Notes: a model not told the origin generated them from the sequence alone. Shown: positions 1-9,892, counted from the first letter of the stretch. The stretch: 64,000 nt of DNA from Variovorax paradoxus (GCF_009498455.1 NZ_CP045644.1:3785001-3849000), one strand, 5' to 3'. Program-made: numbers and translations.

Positions 1-2
1 AC

Positions 3-2177
3 CGCGCCGTGGACAACCTGCGCGGCAAGCTGATCGAGGAGTTCATCGTCGTCGCGCTCGTCTGCGCGGTCTTCCTGTTCCACCTGCGCTCCGCGCTCGT
101 GGCGGTGGTGGCGTTGCCGATCGGCGTGCTGGCGGCGTTCGTCGTCATGCACTGGCAGGGTGTCAACGCCAACATCATGTCGCTGGGCGGCATCGCGATC
201 GCCATCGGCGCGATGGTGGACGGCGCCATCGTGATGGTCGAGAACGTGCACAAGCACATCGAGGTGTTCGAGACGGCGCAGGGCCGGCAGCCGACAGTGG
301 GGGAACGGTGGCAGCTTGTTGCCGATGCGTCCGTGGAGGTCGGGCCTGCGCTGTTCTTTTCGCTGCTGGTGATCACGCTGTCCTTCGTGCCCGTGTTCTC
401 GCTCGAGGCGCAGGAGGGGCGGCTGTTCTCGCCGCTGGCTTTCACCAAAACCTACGCCATGGCCGCTGCGGCGGGCCTGTCGGTCACGTTGATCCCGGTG
501 CTCATGGGCTACCTGGTGCGCGGACGCATTCCGCACGAGGCGTCCAACCCCGTGAACCGCTTCCTGATGGCGGTGTACCGGCCCGCGCTGGAGCTGGTGC
601 TGCGCTTTCCCAAGGGAACGCTCGCCGTGGCTGCCGTGGTGCTCGCGCTCACGGCCGTTCCGCTGATGCGGCTGGGCGGTGAGTTCATGCCGCCGCTGGA
701 CGAAGGCGACCTGCTCTACATGCCCTCGGCACTGCCGGGGCTGTCGGTGTCGAAGGCCGCCGAGCTGTTGCAGCAGACCGACCGCCTGATCAAGACCGTG
801 CCCGAGGTCGCGCGCGTGTTCGGCAAGGCCGGCCGCGCGGACACCGCGACCGACCCGGCGCCGCTCGAGATGTTCGAGACCACCATCCAGTTCAAACCGA
901 AGGATCAATGGCGCGCCGACATGACGCCCGACAGGCTGGTCGAGGAACTGGACCGCGCCGTCAAGGTGCCGGGCCTGACCAACGTGTGGGTGCCGCCCAT
1001 TCGCAACCGCATCGACATGCTGGCCACGGGCATCAAGAGCCCGGTCGGCATCAAGGTGGCGGGGGCGGACCTGGGCACCATCGATTCGCTCACCACGCAG
1101 ATCGAGGTGGCGGTCAAGAACGTTCCCGGCGTGTCGTCGGCGCTGGCGGAGCGGCTCACCGGCGGGCGCTACATCGACGTCGATGTCGACCGGCTCGCAG
1201 CGGCGCGCTACGGGCTCTCGGTGGCGGATGTGCAGGCCGTGGTGTCCACGGCCATCGGCGGCGAGAACGTGGGTGAGGTCATCCTGGGCCGCGAGCGCTA
1301 CCCCATCAACGTGCGCTACCCACGCGAGATCCGCGATTCGCTGGAGCGGCTGCGGCAGTTGCCCTTCGTGACCGACAAGGGCGCGCAGTTGCTGCTCGGC
1401 GACGTCGCGCGCATCGCGATCGAAGACGGCCCGCCGATGCTGCGCAGCGAGAACGCGCGGCTCTCGGGCTGGGTCTACGTGGATGTGCGCGGGCGCGACC
1501 TGCGCTCCGCCGTCAACGACATGCAGGCGGCGGTCGAGAAGGTGGTGAAGATGCCCGCCGGCTATGCGGTGTCGTGGTCCGGCCAGTTCGAATACCTGGA
1601 GCGTGCGACCGAGCGGCTGAAGCTGGTGGTCCCGGCCACGCTGGCGGTCATCTTCGTGCTGCTGTACCTGCTGTTCCGCTCATTCGCCGATGCGGCCCTG
1701 GTGATGGCGGCGGTGCCGTTCTCGCTCGTCGGCGGTTTCTGGCTCATCTGGGCGCTGGGCCACTCGATCTCGGTCGCGACGGCGGTGGGCTTCATCGCGC
1801 TGGCGGGCGTGGCGGCCGAGTTCGGCGTGGTGATGCTGATCTACCTGAAGAATGCGCTGGCACGGCGCCTGGACGCCGGGGAGCCGATGAACGACGACAC
1901 CTTGTTGGCAGCGATCCGCGAAGGCGCGGTGCTGCGCGTGCGGCCCAAGGCCATGACCGTGGCCGTTGTGATGGCGGGGCTGCTGCCCATCCTGTGGGGC
2001 AGCGGCACCGGCTCGGAGGTGATGACCCGCATTGCCGCGCCCATGGTGGGCGGCATGGTCACCGCGCCGCTGCTCAGCATGCTCGTCGTGCCCGCGGCCT
2101 GGTATCTGCTGCGCCGTCGCGGCCACGCGGAGCGCGCCTCGGCTTTGACGGGAACAAGGTGTGGAGAAACTGGCTAG
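3..2177 (+). CDS. CusA/CzcA-family heavy-metal efflux RND permease, 5'-truncated by window edge
   Basis: This is an inner-membrane proton/metal antiporter subunit of a tripartite efflux pump. The reading frame is open from the first bases of the window and its first visible residues match the middle of CusA-type pumps, so the N-terminal third is missing; the GTG at 9 is internal, not a start. Visible features are the family motif [19 protein letters not shown] in a membrane helix, several hydrophobic TM segments, the periplasmic motif [16 protein letters not shown] and a second TM block near the C-terminus. The TDPAPLEM stretch resembles CusA (Cu/Ag) more than CzcA, but metal specificity is inferred. 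The end overlaps the convergent cobA stop by 4 bases. Partner genes (membrane fusion protein, outer membrane factor) would lie left of the window. Confidence 0.9.
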   Translation, partial: RAVDNLRGKLIEEFIVVALVCAVFLFHLRSALVAVVALPIGVLAAFVVMHWQGVNANIMSLGGIAIAIGAMVDGAIVMVENVHKHIEVFETAQGRQPTVGERWQLVADASVEVGPALFFSLLVITLSFVPVFSLEAQEGRLFSPLAFTKTYAMAAAAGLSVTLIPVLMGYLVRGRIPHEASNPVNRFLMAVYRPALELVLRFPKGTLAVAAVVLALTAVPLMRLGGEFMPPLDEGDLLYMPSALPGLSVSKAAELLQQTDRLIKTVPEVARVFGKAGRADTATDPAPLEMFETTIQFKPKDQWRADMTPDRLVEELDRAVKVPGLTNVWVPPIRNRIDMLATGIKSPVGIKVAGADLGTIDSLTTQIEVAVKNVPGVSSALAERLTGGRYIDVDVDRLAAARYGLSVADVQAVVSTAIGGENVGEVILGRERYPINVRYPREIRDSLERLRQLPFVTDKGAQLLLGDVARIAIEDGPPMLRSENARLSGWVYVDVRGRDLRSAVNDMQAAVEKVVKMPAGYAVSWSGQFEYLERATERLKLVVPATLAVIFVLLYLLFRSFADAALVMAAVPFSLVGGFWLIWALGHSISVATAVGFIALAGVAAEFGVVMLIYLKNALARRLDAGEPMNDDTLLAAIREGAVLRVRPKAMTVAVVMAGLLPILWGSGTGSEVMTRIAAPMVGGMVTAPLLSMLVVPAAWYLLRRRGHAERASALTGTRCGETG

Positions 2178-2980
2178 GTACCGAACCGGCCGGCGTCGCC
2201 CGGCTGCAGCGCGGCTGCGGCCAGCCCCTGCAGCACATCGCCCACCACGATCACCGCCGGACTGACCAGCCCGGCATCGGCGATGCGGGCCTGCAGACCC
2301 TGCAGCGTGGCCACGAGGTGGCGCTGGTGCGGCAGGCTTGCGTGCTGCACCACGGCCACGGGCGTGTCGCCCGGCAGGCCGTGCAGCAGTTCGCGCTCGA
2401 TATGGCCGGCGCCCGAGACGCCCATGTAGATCACCAGCGTGAGGCGGGCGTTGTGCGCCGTGGCGGCCAGCGCGCGCCAGTCGGTCGGGTCTTCGGCCGC
2501 GCCGGCGCCTGTCTTGGCGTGGCCGGTGACGAACACCACGCCCTGCGCGTGGTCGCGGTGGGTGAGCGGCACGCCCAGCGAGGTCACGGCGGCCAGGCCG
2601 GCGGTGATGCCGTTGACCACGGTGCATTCGATGCCGGCTTCGCGCAGGTGCTCCACCTCTTCGCCGCCGCGCCCGAAGATGAACGGGTCGCCGCCCTTGA
2701 GGCGCACCACGGTCTCGCCCTCGCGCACGGCCGTGATCATGAGGCGCTCGATGAACGCCTGCGGCGTGCTCTTGCAGCCGCCGCGCTTGCCCACATGCAC
2801 GATGCGCGCGCCGGGCCGGGCATAGGCCTGGAGCACGGCGTCGTTCACGAGGTCGTCGACCAGCAGCACCGTGGCGGCCTGGATCGCCTTGACGGCCTTG
2901 ACCGTCAGCAGCTCGGGGTCGCCGGGGCCGGCGCCCACCAGCGTGCAGCGGCCGGTGATGAGGGGAAGTGCGTGGTTCAT
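2174..2980 (-). CDS. cobA: Uroporphyrinogen-III C-methyltransferase (SUMT)
   Basis: Transfers two methyl groups from S-adenosylmethionine to uroporphyrinogen III to make precorrin-2, the first step to siroheme, the cofactor of the NirB nitrite reductase encoded nearby. The 268-residue protein shows the SUMT signatures: [12 protein letters not shown] near residue 16, GKRGG, then [17 protein letters not shown]. It has only the SUMT domain, without the CysG dehydrogenase/ferrochelatase part, so precorrin-2 oxidation and iron insertion must be encoded elsewhere. Its ATG overlaps the ybiB stop (ATGA, 2977-2980), which implies translational coupling at the end of the nirB-nirD-nasA-ybiB-cobA gene string. 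Confidence 0.95.
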   Translation of the reverse strand: MNHALPLITGRCTLVGAGPGDPELLTVKAVKAIQAATVLLVDDLVNDAVLQAYARPGARIVHVGKRGGCKSTPQAFIERLMITAVREGETVVRLKGGDPFIFGRGGEEVEHLREAGIECTVVNGITAGLAAVTSLGVPLTHRDHAQGVVFVTGHAKTGAGAAEDPTDWRALAATAHNARLTLVIYMGVSGAGHIERELLHGLPGDTPVAVVQHASLPHQRHLVATLQGLQARIADAGLVSPAVIVVGDVLQGLAAAALQPGDAGRFGT

Positions 2981-3882
2981 GCGTGGGAGGCCAGTTCGGT
3001 GATGTGCCTGACTTGCGTCGCGATGGCTTCGGGCACGGGAAGCTCGCCGGCCAGCACGCGTCGCGTGTACTCGGCCGTGGTGGCGACGTCGATTTCTTTC
3101 GGCAACCCGGGCACGTCGGCGGTGGTGCCGGCAGCCTGGGCCTGGAGTTCGCTGCGCACGCCGCGCACGAAGCCGTCGATCTGCGCGGTGCGGCGCGGGT
3201 CGGACACCACTTCGCCTTCGAGGCCGCGCGAGAGCAGGGCGGTCATGCCCGTGAGCTCGAAGGTCTCGCCCATCGTGCGGGCGTATTCGGGGTGCGTGTA
3301 GCTGGCCACCACCACGCAGGGGCCGGTGGTCGGGCGCATCAGCTTGACCACGCTGTGGCCGGGGTTGCGCAGGCCCACCACGCGGCGCACGTCGAGCAGG
3401 CGCTTGAGCGCGGGGTTCAGCAGCTCGGTCGGGGCAAAGCCCACCTGGCCGGCGGCGAGCGGGGTGAGCGTGGTCATGGGGGGCATGTCCAGGGCTGAAA
3501 GCACGTTCGATGCCAGTACGCGCGAGGTTTCGCTCGCGCTGCCATGCACCAGCACCGCCAGGCCTTCGCGCGCCAGCAGCAGCGCCAGGAGCGGCGTGAG
3601 CACCGGCAGCTTGCGCGCGCCGTTGTAGCTGGGCAGTGCGATCAGCGGGCCGCCGCGGGTCGTCACGGGGTTCAGCCGCGCGTGCGTGGCGTCGAGAAAG
3701 CCGGCCATCTCCTCGGGCGTCTCGCCCTTGATGCGCATCGCGAGGCAGAAGCCGCCGATTTCCAGGTCGGTGACCGTGCCGTCCAGCACCTGACCGAACA
3801 GGTCGCAGGCCTGCTCGCGCGTGAGCGGACGGGCGCCTCGCGCGCCGCGGCCGATTTCCTTGATGTAGTGGCTGATTCCCAT
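2977..3882 (-). CDS. ybiB: YbiB/TrpD2-family nucleic-acid-binding protein
   Basis: A 301-residue relative of anthranilate phosphoribosyltransferase (glycosyl transferase family 3 fold). The N-terminal helical domain (MGISHYIKEIGRGARGAR, EQACDLFGQVLDG) and the GGPLIALPSYNGARK segment are typical of the YbiB/TrpD2 group, whose E. coli member is described as a DNA/RNA-binding, LexA-regulated protein rather than a tryptophan enzyme. Its biochemical role here is unknown. I chose the ATG at 3882 because the family N-terminus begins there; an upstream ATG at 4017 would add residues encoded by a palindromic repeat. It overlaps cobA by 4 bases and follows nasA after about 196 bases that carry two repeats. 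Confidence 0.88.
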   Translation of the reverse strand: MGISHYIKEIGRGARGARPLTREQACDLFGQVLDGTVTDLEIGGFCLAMRIKGETPEEMAGFLDATHARLNPVTTRGGPLIALPSYNGARKLPVLTPLLALLLAREGLAVLVHGSASETSRVLASNVLSALDMPPMTTLTPLAAGQVGFAPTELLNPALKRLLDVRRVVGLRNPGHSVVKLMRPTTGPCVVVASYTHPEYARTMGETFELTGMTALLSRGLEGEVVSDPRRTAQIDGFVRGVRSELQAQAAGTTADVPGLPKEIDVATTAEYTRRVLAGELPVPEAIATQVRHITELASHA

Positions 3883-3950
3883 GGGTAGGCGGATTGTCCT
3901 GCAACGCTTATGCCGGAATGTGAGTCGGCTTATGCATCGGGTGTCTTGTC

Positions 3951-3986
3951 CCCTCTCCCGCCTGCGGGAGAGGGTTAGGGTGAGGG
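3951..3986 (+). repeat. Palindromic repeat copy A (REP/BIME-like)
   Basis: A perfect 10-bp inverted repeat, CCCTCTCCCG (3951-3960) and CGGGAGAGGG (3965-3974), is followed by TTAGGGTGAGGG. It lies between nasA and ybiB, head-to-head with copy B about 40 bases away, so the two form a BIME-like pair. The motif recurs at 6960 and 16134. The flanks are also shared with copy C (TTGTCC before and GCAGC after), so the unit is about 45 bases. Confidence 0.9.
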
Positions 3987-4026
3987 CAGCGGCCTTGCAA
4001 TATTGCGCGGACGTCATCGCCGCCCA

Positions 4027-4060
4027 CCCTCACCCCAGCCCTCTCCCCAAGGGGAGAGGG
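4027..4060 (-). repeat. Palindromic repeat copy B (REP/BIME-like)
   Basis: The element is CCCTCACCCCAG followed by CCCTCTCCCC (4039-4048), AA and GGGGAGAGGG (4051-4060). Its orientation is opposite to copy A. It lies 18 bases downstream of the nasA stop, where the hairpin could protect the mRNA 3' end or attenuate transcription into ybiB. Confidence 0.9.
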
Positions 4061-4078
4061 GGCAATGCAGACGACGTA

Positions 4079-6952
4079 TCACAACGTCGCCTCCGTTTCC
4101 ACCGGCGCTGCCCGCACCATGCGCTTGAGCTCAGGAATGCACGACCCGCAGTTCGTCCCGCATTTCAGCGCCCCCTGCAGCGCCGCCAGCCGCTCGTCGG
4201 GGCTGCCGATGCAGCGCCCCAGCTCGGCCTCGATGGCGCGGTCGGTCACGTTGAAGCAGGCGCACACCGGCTTGCCGCGCGACTGCACGGCCACCGGCGC
4301 GCGGGCGCCCGGCGACAGCAGCAGGCGGCCGTAGCTCTGCGCGGGCAGTTCCTCGCGCAGCAGGGTGGCGATCCAGGCTTCGGCGCTGGTGTCGCCGCCC
4401 AGCAAAAAGGCTTCGAGCCCGGCGCTGCCGTCGGCGCGGCGCACCAGCCGCGCGGCGCGGCGCTGGCCGCGCCGGTGGTCGGCGTAGCGCAGGGTGTCGG
4501 CGGTCTGCAGGCCCAGCAGGGCTTCGATTTTGTCGACCAGCGCGGCGTCGGGCGCGTCGTGCGCGGCGGCGCGAAAAAGCACGCCGCTGCGCTCTTCTTC
4601 GCCCGGTGCGTTGCTCGCGAACGGCACGCAGGTGGCAAAGGGAAACAGCGCCATCAGCGGCTGCAGCGCGCGCTGGGCCGTGAGCGCGTCGCCGGCGGGC
4701 AGCCAGGCCATGGCCAGCAGCGACCACGGCAGCTCGGCCTTGAGGATCTTCACGGGCGTGTGCTTGAGCTCGGGCTGCTTCGAGGTCGGGCAGTAGGCCG
4801 GTGTGGTCAGCGCGTTGATGCCGGCGAGCCGCGTGCCGGTCGACGAACAGCCGCTCAGGTATTCCTCGCCCCAATGCATGGCGACGAAGGCCTGGCTCAG
4901 GCCGATCTCGGCGCTGGCGCGCGCGGGCAGCAGGATCGAGCCGCGCTTCGACGTGAGGTGCACCAGGTCGCCCTCGGCGATCTGGCGGCGCGCCATGTCC
5001 TGCGCGTTCATCTGCACCATGGGTTCGGCCACGTGGCCGAACAGCTTGCCGACCGTGCCGGTGCGGCTCATGCCGTGCCACTGGTCGCGCAGCCGGCCGG
5101 TGTTGAGCGAGAAGGGAAAGCGTGCCTCGCGCGCCTCGGCCACGGGCTTGTAGGGCGTGTCGACAAAGCGCGCGCGGCCGTCGGGCGTGGGGAACACGCC
5201 GTCTTCGTACAGGCGCACGCGGCCGGTGCGGTCGCCTTCCTTCAGCGGCCATTGCTGCGGGCCGGCGCGCTCGAGCATCGCGTAGCTCAGGCCGGTGATG
5301 TCGAGGTCGCGCCCGCGCGTGGATTCGCGGTGCTCGTTCCAGACCGATTCGGCGTTGTCGTAAGGGAACAGCGTGAAGCTGCGGCCCAACTGCCGTTCGA
5401 GCCGCTGCGCGAAGGCCACGGCGATCGACCAGTCGTTGCGCGCCTCGCCCGGTGCGGCCACGGCGGGGCGCACGCGCGAGATGCGGCGCTCGCTGTTGGT
5501 CACGGTGCCTTCCTTCTCGCCCCAGGTGGTGGCGGGCAGCAGCAGGTCGGCGAAGGCGCAGGTGGCGGTGGTGGCGAAGGCTTCCTGCACCACGACGAAC
5601 TCGGCGCGTTCGAGTGCGCGGCGCACCGTGGCCTGGTCGGGCATCGACTGGGCGGGGTTGGTGCAGGCGATCCACAGTGCGCGGATCTCGCCGTCGGCCG
5701 CGGCCTGGAACATTTCCACGGCCGTCTTGCCGGGCTTCTCGGGCACCGAGCGTCCTTCACGATCCAGGCCCCACAGCGCGGCCACTTCGGCGCGGTGGTC
5801 CGGGTTCGCCAGGTCGCGGTGCGCGCTCAGCAGGTTGGCCAGGCCGCCCACCTCGCGTCCGCCCATTGCATTGGGCTGGCCCGTGAGAGAGAACGGGCCC
5901 GCGCCGGGCTTGCCGATCTGGCCCGTGGCCAGGTGCAGGTTGATGAGCGCGGCGTTTTTCGCCGTGCCGCTGGACGACTGGTTCAGGCCCTGGCAATACA
6001 GGCTCAGCGTGGCGGGCGAGGTGGCGAACATCCGCGCCGCCGCGAGCAGGTCGTCCTTCGGAATGCCGCAGATCTGCGCGACCGTGTCGGGCGTGCAGTC
6101 GCGCACGGTGGCCTTCAGTGCGTCGAAGCCGTTGGTGCGGGCCGCGATGTAGGCGGTGTCGGTCCAGCCTTCCCACAGCATCAGGTGCAGCATGCCGTGG
6201 AACAGCATCACGTCGGTGCCGGGCTGGATCGGCAGGAACAGGTCGGCGATCTCGACCGTGTCGGTGCGGCGCGGGTCGGCCACGACGATCTTCAGCGCCG
6301 GGTTCGCGGCCTTCGCGTCCTCGATGCGCCGGAACAGGATGGGGTGTGCCCACGCCGTGTTGCTGCCCACGATGAACAGGCACTCGGCGTGCTTCAGGTC
6401 GTCGTAGCAGGCCGGCGGCGCGTCGGCGCCCAGCGTCTGCTTGTAGCCCGCGACCGCGCTGCTCATGCACAGGCGCGAGTTGGTGTCGATGTTGTTGGTG
6501 CCGACCAGGCCCTTGGCCAGCTTGTTGAAGACGTAGTAGTCCTCGGTGAGCAGCTGACCCGACACGTAGAAGCCGACCGCGTCGGGGCCGTGGTCGCGCA
6601 CCACTTGCGCGAACTTTCCGGCGGCGTGGTCGAGCGCGGTGTCCCAGCCGACGACTGCAGGCGCTTCGCCGCGCACCGCGCGCTGCATCGGCTGCAGCAA
6701 GCGCGTCTGGCGCGTGACGGTCGCGCTGGCCGTGAGGTGCAGGGTCGAGCCCTTGCTGCACAGGCGGCCGAAGTTGGCGGGATGGTCGGGATCGCCGCGC
6801 ACGCCGGTGATCTGGTCGCCGGCGGATTCGATGACGACGCCGCAGCCGACGCCGCAGTACGGGCAGGTGGATTTCGTTTCCCGCAGCACGTCTTCTCCCG
6901 GGAGGCGAGGACTGGCGGCCTTGGCGATGGTGACGACGTTGTTCATGCGCAC
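4079..6952 (-). CDS. nasA: Assimilatory nitrate reductase catalytic subunit
   Basis: Cytoplasmic molybdopterin enzyme reducing nitrate to nitrite. The 957-residue protein starts with the 4Fe-4S motif C30-x2-C33-x3-C37 and C65 (CPYCGVGCG, LCSKG), followed by the Mo-bisMGD fold with motifs such as DPRRTDT, CQGLNQSSSGT and GEKEGTVTNSERR. The C-terminus carries a BFD-like [2Fe-2S] domain with cysteines in CACFNV and CGTNCGSC, the long NasA/NarB-plus-BFD form. The start is MRMNN at 6952 or the Met two codons later. It lies 15 bases after the nirD stop in the nirB-nirD-nasA string. The electron donor subunit is not encoded nearby. Confidence 0.95.
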   Translation of the reverse strand: MRMNNVVTIAKAASPRLPGEDVLRETKSTCPYCGVGCGVVIESAGDQITGVRGDPDHPANFGRLCSKGSTLHLTASATVTRQTRLLQPMQRAVRGEAPAVVGWDTALDHAAGKFAQVVRDHGPDAVGFYVSGQLLTEDYYVFNKLAKGLVGTNNIDTNSRLCMSSAVAGYKQTLGADAPPACYDDLKHAECLFIVGSNTAWAHPILFRRIEDAKAANPALKIVVADPRRTDTVEIADLFLPIQPGTDVMLFHGMLHLMLWEGWTDTAYIAARTNGFDALKATVRDCTPDTVAQICGIPKDDLLAAARMFATSPATLSLYCQGLNQSSSGTAKNAALINLHLATGQIGKPGAGPFSLTGQPNAMGGREVGGLANLLSAHRDLANPDHRAEVAALWGLDREGRSVPEKPGKTAVEMFQAAADGEIRALWIACTNPAQSMPDQATVRRALERAEFVVVQEAFATTATCAFADLLLPATTWGEKEGTVTNSERRISRVRPAVAAPGEARNDWSIAVAFAQRLERQLGRSFTLFPYDNAESVWNEHRESTRGRDLDITGLSYAMLERAGPQQWPLKEGDRTGRVRLYEDGVFPTPDGRARFVDTPYKPVAEAREARFPFSLNTGRLRDQWHGMSRTGTVGKLFGHVAEPMVQMNAQDMARRQIAEGDLVHLTSKRGSILLPARASAEIGLSQAFVAMHWGEEYLSGCSSTGTRLAGINALTTPAYCPTSKQPELKHTPVKILKAELPWSLLAMAWLPAGDALTAQRALQPLMALFPFATCVPFASNAPGEEERSGVLFRAAAHDAPDAALVDKIEALLGLQTADTLRYADHRRGQRRAARLVRRADGSAGLEAFLLGGDTSAEAWIATLLREELPAQSYGRLLLSPGARAPVAVQSRGKPVCACFNVTDRAIEAELGRCIGSPDERLAALQGALKCGTNCGSCIPELKRMVRAAPVETEATL

Positions 6953-6959
6953 GCTGCTG

Positions 6960-6992
6960 CCCTCACCCTAGCCCTCTCCCAGAGGGAGAGGG
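6960..6992 (-). repeat. Palindromic repeat copy C, encodes the nirD C-terminus
   Basis: The element is CCCTCACCCTAG followed by CCCTCTCCC (6972-6980), AGA and GGGAGAGGG (6984-6992). The complement of its CTA (6968-6970) is the TAG stop of nirD, and the last nirD residues (about LSPLPLGEG) are translated from the palindrome. The element therefore forms both the protein tail and the intercistronic region before nasA. Confidence 0.9.
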
Positions 6993-7363
6993 GACAACAC
7001 CTTCGGGCCGGCGACCGGGCGCTCCAGGTCGAGTGCGTGCGTGGCCAGCTCGCCGGTGTCGAGGTGCACCACGCCGTTTTCCAGCTTCACCGCGAACTTC
7101 GGCGTGCAGCCTTCGTCGGGCGAGCGGGCGCAGCCGTCGTCCAGGCCGATGGCCCAGTTGTGCAGCGGACAGGCCACGCTGGTGCCGAACACGATGCCCT
7201 GGCTCAGCGGGCCGCCCTTGTGCGGGCAGCGGTCGAGCAGTGCAAAGACCTGGTCCTCGGCATTGCGGAACACGGCCACATCCAGGCCGGCGGGCCGCAT
7301 CACGCGGCGCGCGCCGAGCACGGGGATGTCGTCGAGGCGGCAGATGGCTTTCCAATCGCTCAT
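6968..7363 (-). CDS. nirD: NADH-dependent nitrite reductase small subunit
   Basis: A 131-residue partner of NirB with a Rieske-type domain. The ligand pattern is intact: CPHKGGP and, 17 residues later, CPLHNW, so a [2Fe-2S] cluster is predicted, unlike the E. coli NirD that I recall as lacking these residues. The ATG at 7363 is 32 bases after the nirB stop. Family similarity ends around LERPVAGPKV; the remaining residues come from palindromic repeat copy C, which also supplies the stop codon. Confidence 0.93.
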   Translation of the reverse strand: MSDWKAICRLDDIPVLGARRVMRPAGLDVAVFRNAEDQVFALLDRCPHKGGPLSQGIVFGTSVACPLHNWAIGLDDGCARSPDEGCTPKFAVKLENGVVHLDTGELATHALDLERPVAGPKVLSPLPLGEG

Positions 7364-7395
7364 GGTGGGCGCTCCTTGTTGTTCTGATGCGTGGC

Positions 7396-9828
7396 TCACA
7401 CCGACAGCGGCGCAAACTGCCGCACATCCACCGAGGCCTGGGCCGACTCGAACCACGGATCGGGCTCGCCGTCGAGCGCGAACTGCAGCCGTTCCCACAG
7501 GGCCTGTCGGCCTTCGACGTCTTCGAGGATCTTCTTCTTCACGTAGTCCAGGCCCACGCGGCCGATGTAGTGCACGGTGCGCTCCAAGTACCAGCCTTCC
7601 TCGCGGTACAGCTGCAGGAAGGCGCCGGCGTGCTCCATCACTTCCTCGGCGGTCTTCACCTTCACGAGGAACTGCGCCACCTCGGTCTTGATGCCGCCGT
7701 TGCCGCCCACGTAGAGCTCCCAGCCGGAGTCGACGCCGATCACGCCCACGTCCTTGATGCCGGCCTCGGCGCAGTTGCGCGGGCAGCCCGACACGGCCAG
7801 CTTCACCTTGTGCGGCGAGTACATGGCCCACAGCGCGCGCTCCAGGTCCTTGCCCATTTGCGTGGAATCTTGCGTGCCGAAGCGGCACCACTCGCTGCCC
7901 ACGCAGGTCTTCACCGTGCGCAGCGACTTGGCATAGGCAAAGCCCGAGGGCATGCCGATGTCCTTCCACACGCCTTCGAGGTCTTCCTTCTTCACGCCCA
8001 AGAGGTCGATGCGCTGGCCGCCCGTGACCTTGACGGTCGGGATCTTGTATTTGTCGGCCGCGTCGGCAATGCGGCGCAGTTCGTCGGGCGTGGTGTGGCC
8101 GCCCCACATGCGTGGAATGACGGAGTAGGTGCCGTCCTTCTGGATGTTGGCGTGGCTGCGTTCGTTGATGAAGCGGCTCTGCGGATCGTCCTTCGCCTCT
8201 TTGGGCCAGGTGCTGATGAGGTAGTAGTTGACGGCTGGGCGGCAGGTGGCGCAGCCGTTGGGCGTGCGCCAGCCCATGGCGCGGTACACGTCGTCGTGTG
8301 TGAGCCAGTGTTCCTTGCGGATCGCGTCGCGCACGTCCTGGTGGCTGGCTTCGGTGCAGCCGCAGATCGCCTTCTTCTTCGGTGTGGCCGAGTAGTCGCC
8401 ACCGGCCGTGAACATCAGGATCTGCTCGACCAGCCCGGTGCACGAGCCGCAGCTGGCGCTGGCCTTGGTGTGCTTCTTCACCTCGTCGAGCGTGAACAGG
8501 CCCTTCTCCTTGATGGCCTTGCAGATGGTGCCCTTGTTCACGCCGTTGCAGCCGCACACCTCGGCGTCGTCGGGCATGCTCGCGGCCTTGCTGTGGCCCT
8601 CGTGGCCGGTGTCGCCGATGTTCGATTCGCCGAACATCAGCTTGTCGCGGATGTCGTGCACGCTGCGGCCGTCGCGCAGCAGCTTGAAGTACCAGCTGCC
8701 GTCCACCGTGTCGCCGTACAGGCAGGCGCCGATCAGCTTGTCGTCTTTCAGCACCAGCTTCTTGTAGACGCCGCCGAAGGGGTCGCTCATCACGATTTCT
8801 TCGGTGCCTTCGCCGCCCATGAACTCACCGGCGCTGAACAGGTCGATGCCCGTCACCTTGAGCTTGGTCGAGGTGAGCGAACCCAGGTAGCGGCCGATGC
8901 CGAACAGCGCCAGGTGGTTGGCCGCGACCTTGGCCTGCTCGAACAGCGGCGCCACCAGGCCGTAGGCGATGCCGCGGTGCGCCGCGCATTCGCCCACCGA
9001 GTAGATGCGCGCGTCGGTCACGGTCTGCATGGTGTCGGTCACGACGATGCCGCGGTTGCAGTGCAGGCGCATCTTCTCGGCCAGCTCGACGTTGGGGCGG
9101 ATGCCCACGGCCATCACCACGAGGTCGGCCGCGACTTCGGTGCCGTCCTTGAAACGGATGGCCTTCACGCGGCCATCGTCGCCACCGACGAGGTCCTGCG
9201 TCTGCGCGCCCATGAGGAACTTCAGGCCACGGTCTTCGAGCGACTTCTGCAGCAGCTTGCCCGCCACGTCGTCGAGTTGGCGCTCCATGAGCCAGGGCAT
9301 GACGTGCACGACGGTGACGGTCATGCCGCGCAGCATCAGGCCGTTGGCCGCTTCGAGGCCGAGCAGGCCGCCGCCGATGACCACCGCGTTCTTGTGCGTG
9401 CGCGCGGTCTCGATCATGTAGTCGGTGTCGGCGATGTCGCGGTAGGCGATCACGCCCTTCAGGTCCTTGCCCGGCACGGGCAGCATGAAGGGGTTGGAGC
9501 CGGTGCACATCAGCAGGCGGTCGTAGGGCGCCTCGGTGCCATCGTCCGCACGCACGATGCGGTTCACGCGGTCGACCTCGACCACCTTCTTGCCGGCGTG
9601 CAGCGTGATGTGGTTGTCTGAGTACCACTCCCAGCTGTTGAGCACGATCTCGTCGACCGTCTGTTCGCCCGCGAGCACGGGCGACAGCAGGATGCGGTTG
9701 TAGTTCGGGTGCGGCTCGGCGCCGAAGACGGTGATGTCGTACAGGTCGGGTGCGATCTTCAGCAGCTCTTCGAGCGTGCGCACGCCGGCCATGCCGTTGC
9801 CGACCATCACGAGTTTCATTTTCTTCAT
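7396..9828 (-). CDS. nirB: NADH-dependent assimilatory nitrite reductase large subunit
   Basis: Cytoplasmic siroheme enzyme that reduces nitrite to ammonium with six electrons from NADH. Domains in order over 810 residues: N-terminal FAD fold (VMVGNGMAGVRTLEEL), NAD fold (VVIGGGLLGLEAANGL), two BFD-like [2Fe-2S] segments (CGCNGVNKGTICKAI with CGSC, and CGCTEASHQDVRDAI with CATCRPAVNYYL), and the siroheme/4Fe-4S half with GSEWCRFGTQDS and SGCPRNCAEAGIKDVGVIG carrying the four cluster cysteines. It is the first gene of the nirB-nirD-nasA-ybiB-cobA string and diverges from the phosphatase-kinase gene across only 64 bases. I see no sigma-54 site or leader terminator in that gap. Confidence 0.97.
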   Translation of the reverse strand: MKKMKLVMVGNGMAGVRTLEELLKIAPDLYDITVFGAEPHPNYNRILLSPVLAGEQTVDEIVLNSWEWYSDNHITLHAGKKVVEVDRVNRIVRADDGTEAPYDRLLMCTGSNPFMLPVPGKDLKGVIAYRDIADTDYMIETARTHKNAVVIGGGLLGLEAANGLMLRGMTVTVVHVMPWLMERQLDDVAGKLLQKSLEDRGLKFLMGAQTQDLVGGDDGRVKAIRFKDGTEVAADLVVMAVGIRPNVELAEKMRLHCNRGIVVTDTMQTVTDARIYSVGECAAHRGIAYGLVAPLFEQAKVAANHLALFGIGRYLGSLTSTKLKVTGIDLFSAGEFMGGEGTEEIVMSDPFGGVYKKLVLKDDKLIGACLYGDTVDGSWYFKLLRDGRSVHDIRDKLMFGESNIGDTGHEGHSKAASMPDDAEVCGCNGVNKGTICKAIKEKGLFTLDEVKKHTKASASCGSCTGLVEQILMFTAGGDYSATPKKKAICGCTEASHQDVRDAIRKEHWLTHDDVYRAMGWRTPNGCATCRPAVNYYLISTWPKEAKDDPQSRFINERSHANIQKDGTYSVIPRMWGGHTTPDELRRIADAADKYKIPTVKVTGGQRIDLLGVKKEDLEGVWKDIGMPSGFAYAKSLRTVKTCVGSEWCRFGTQDSTQMGKDLERALWAMYSPHKVKLAVSGCPRNCAEAGIKDVGVIGVDSGWELYVGGNGGIKTEVAQFLVKVKTAEEVMEHAGAFLQLYREEGWYLERTVHYIGRVGLDYVKKKILEDVEGRQALWERLQFALDGEPDPWFESAQASVDVRQFAPLSV

Positions 9829-9892
9829 GGGGCGGGGCCTTTCAGGGAAATCAACCGAACGACGGCCCGCGGCGCGCGGTCAGAATCGCGCC

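Noticed and set aside
3881..7387. A 1168-codon plus-strand frame opposite nasA and nirD
   Set aside because: Antisense shadow of nasA with Arg/Gly/His-rich sequence and no recognisable domain.
9829..9892. Looked for a sigma-54 promoter and ANTAR leader upstream of nirB
   Set aside because: Only 64 bases separate nirB from the divergent kinase gene; no GG-N10-GC element, hexaloop hairpin or U-run terminator was found there.
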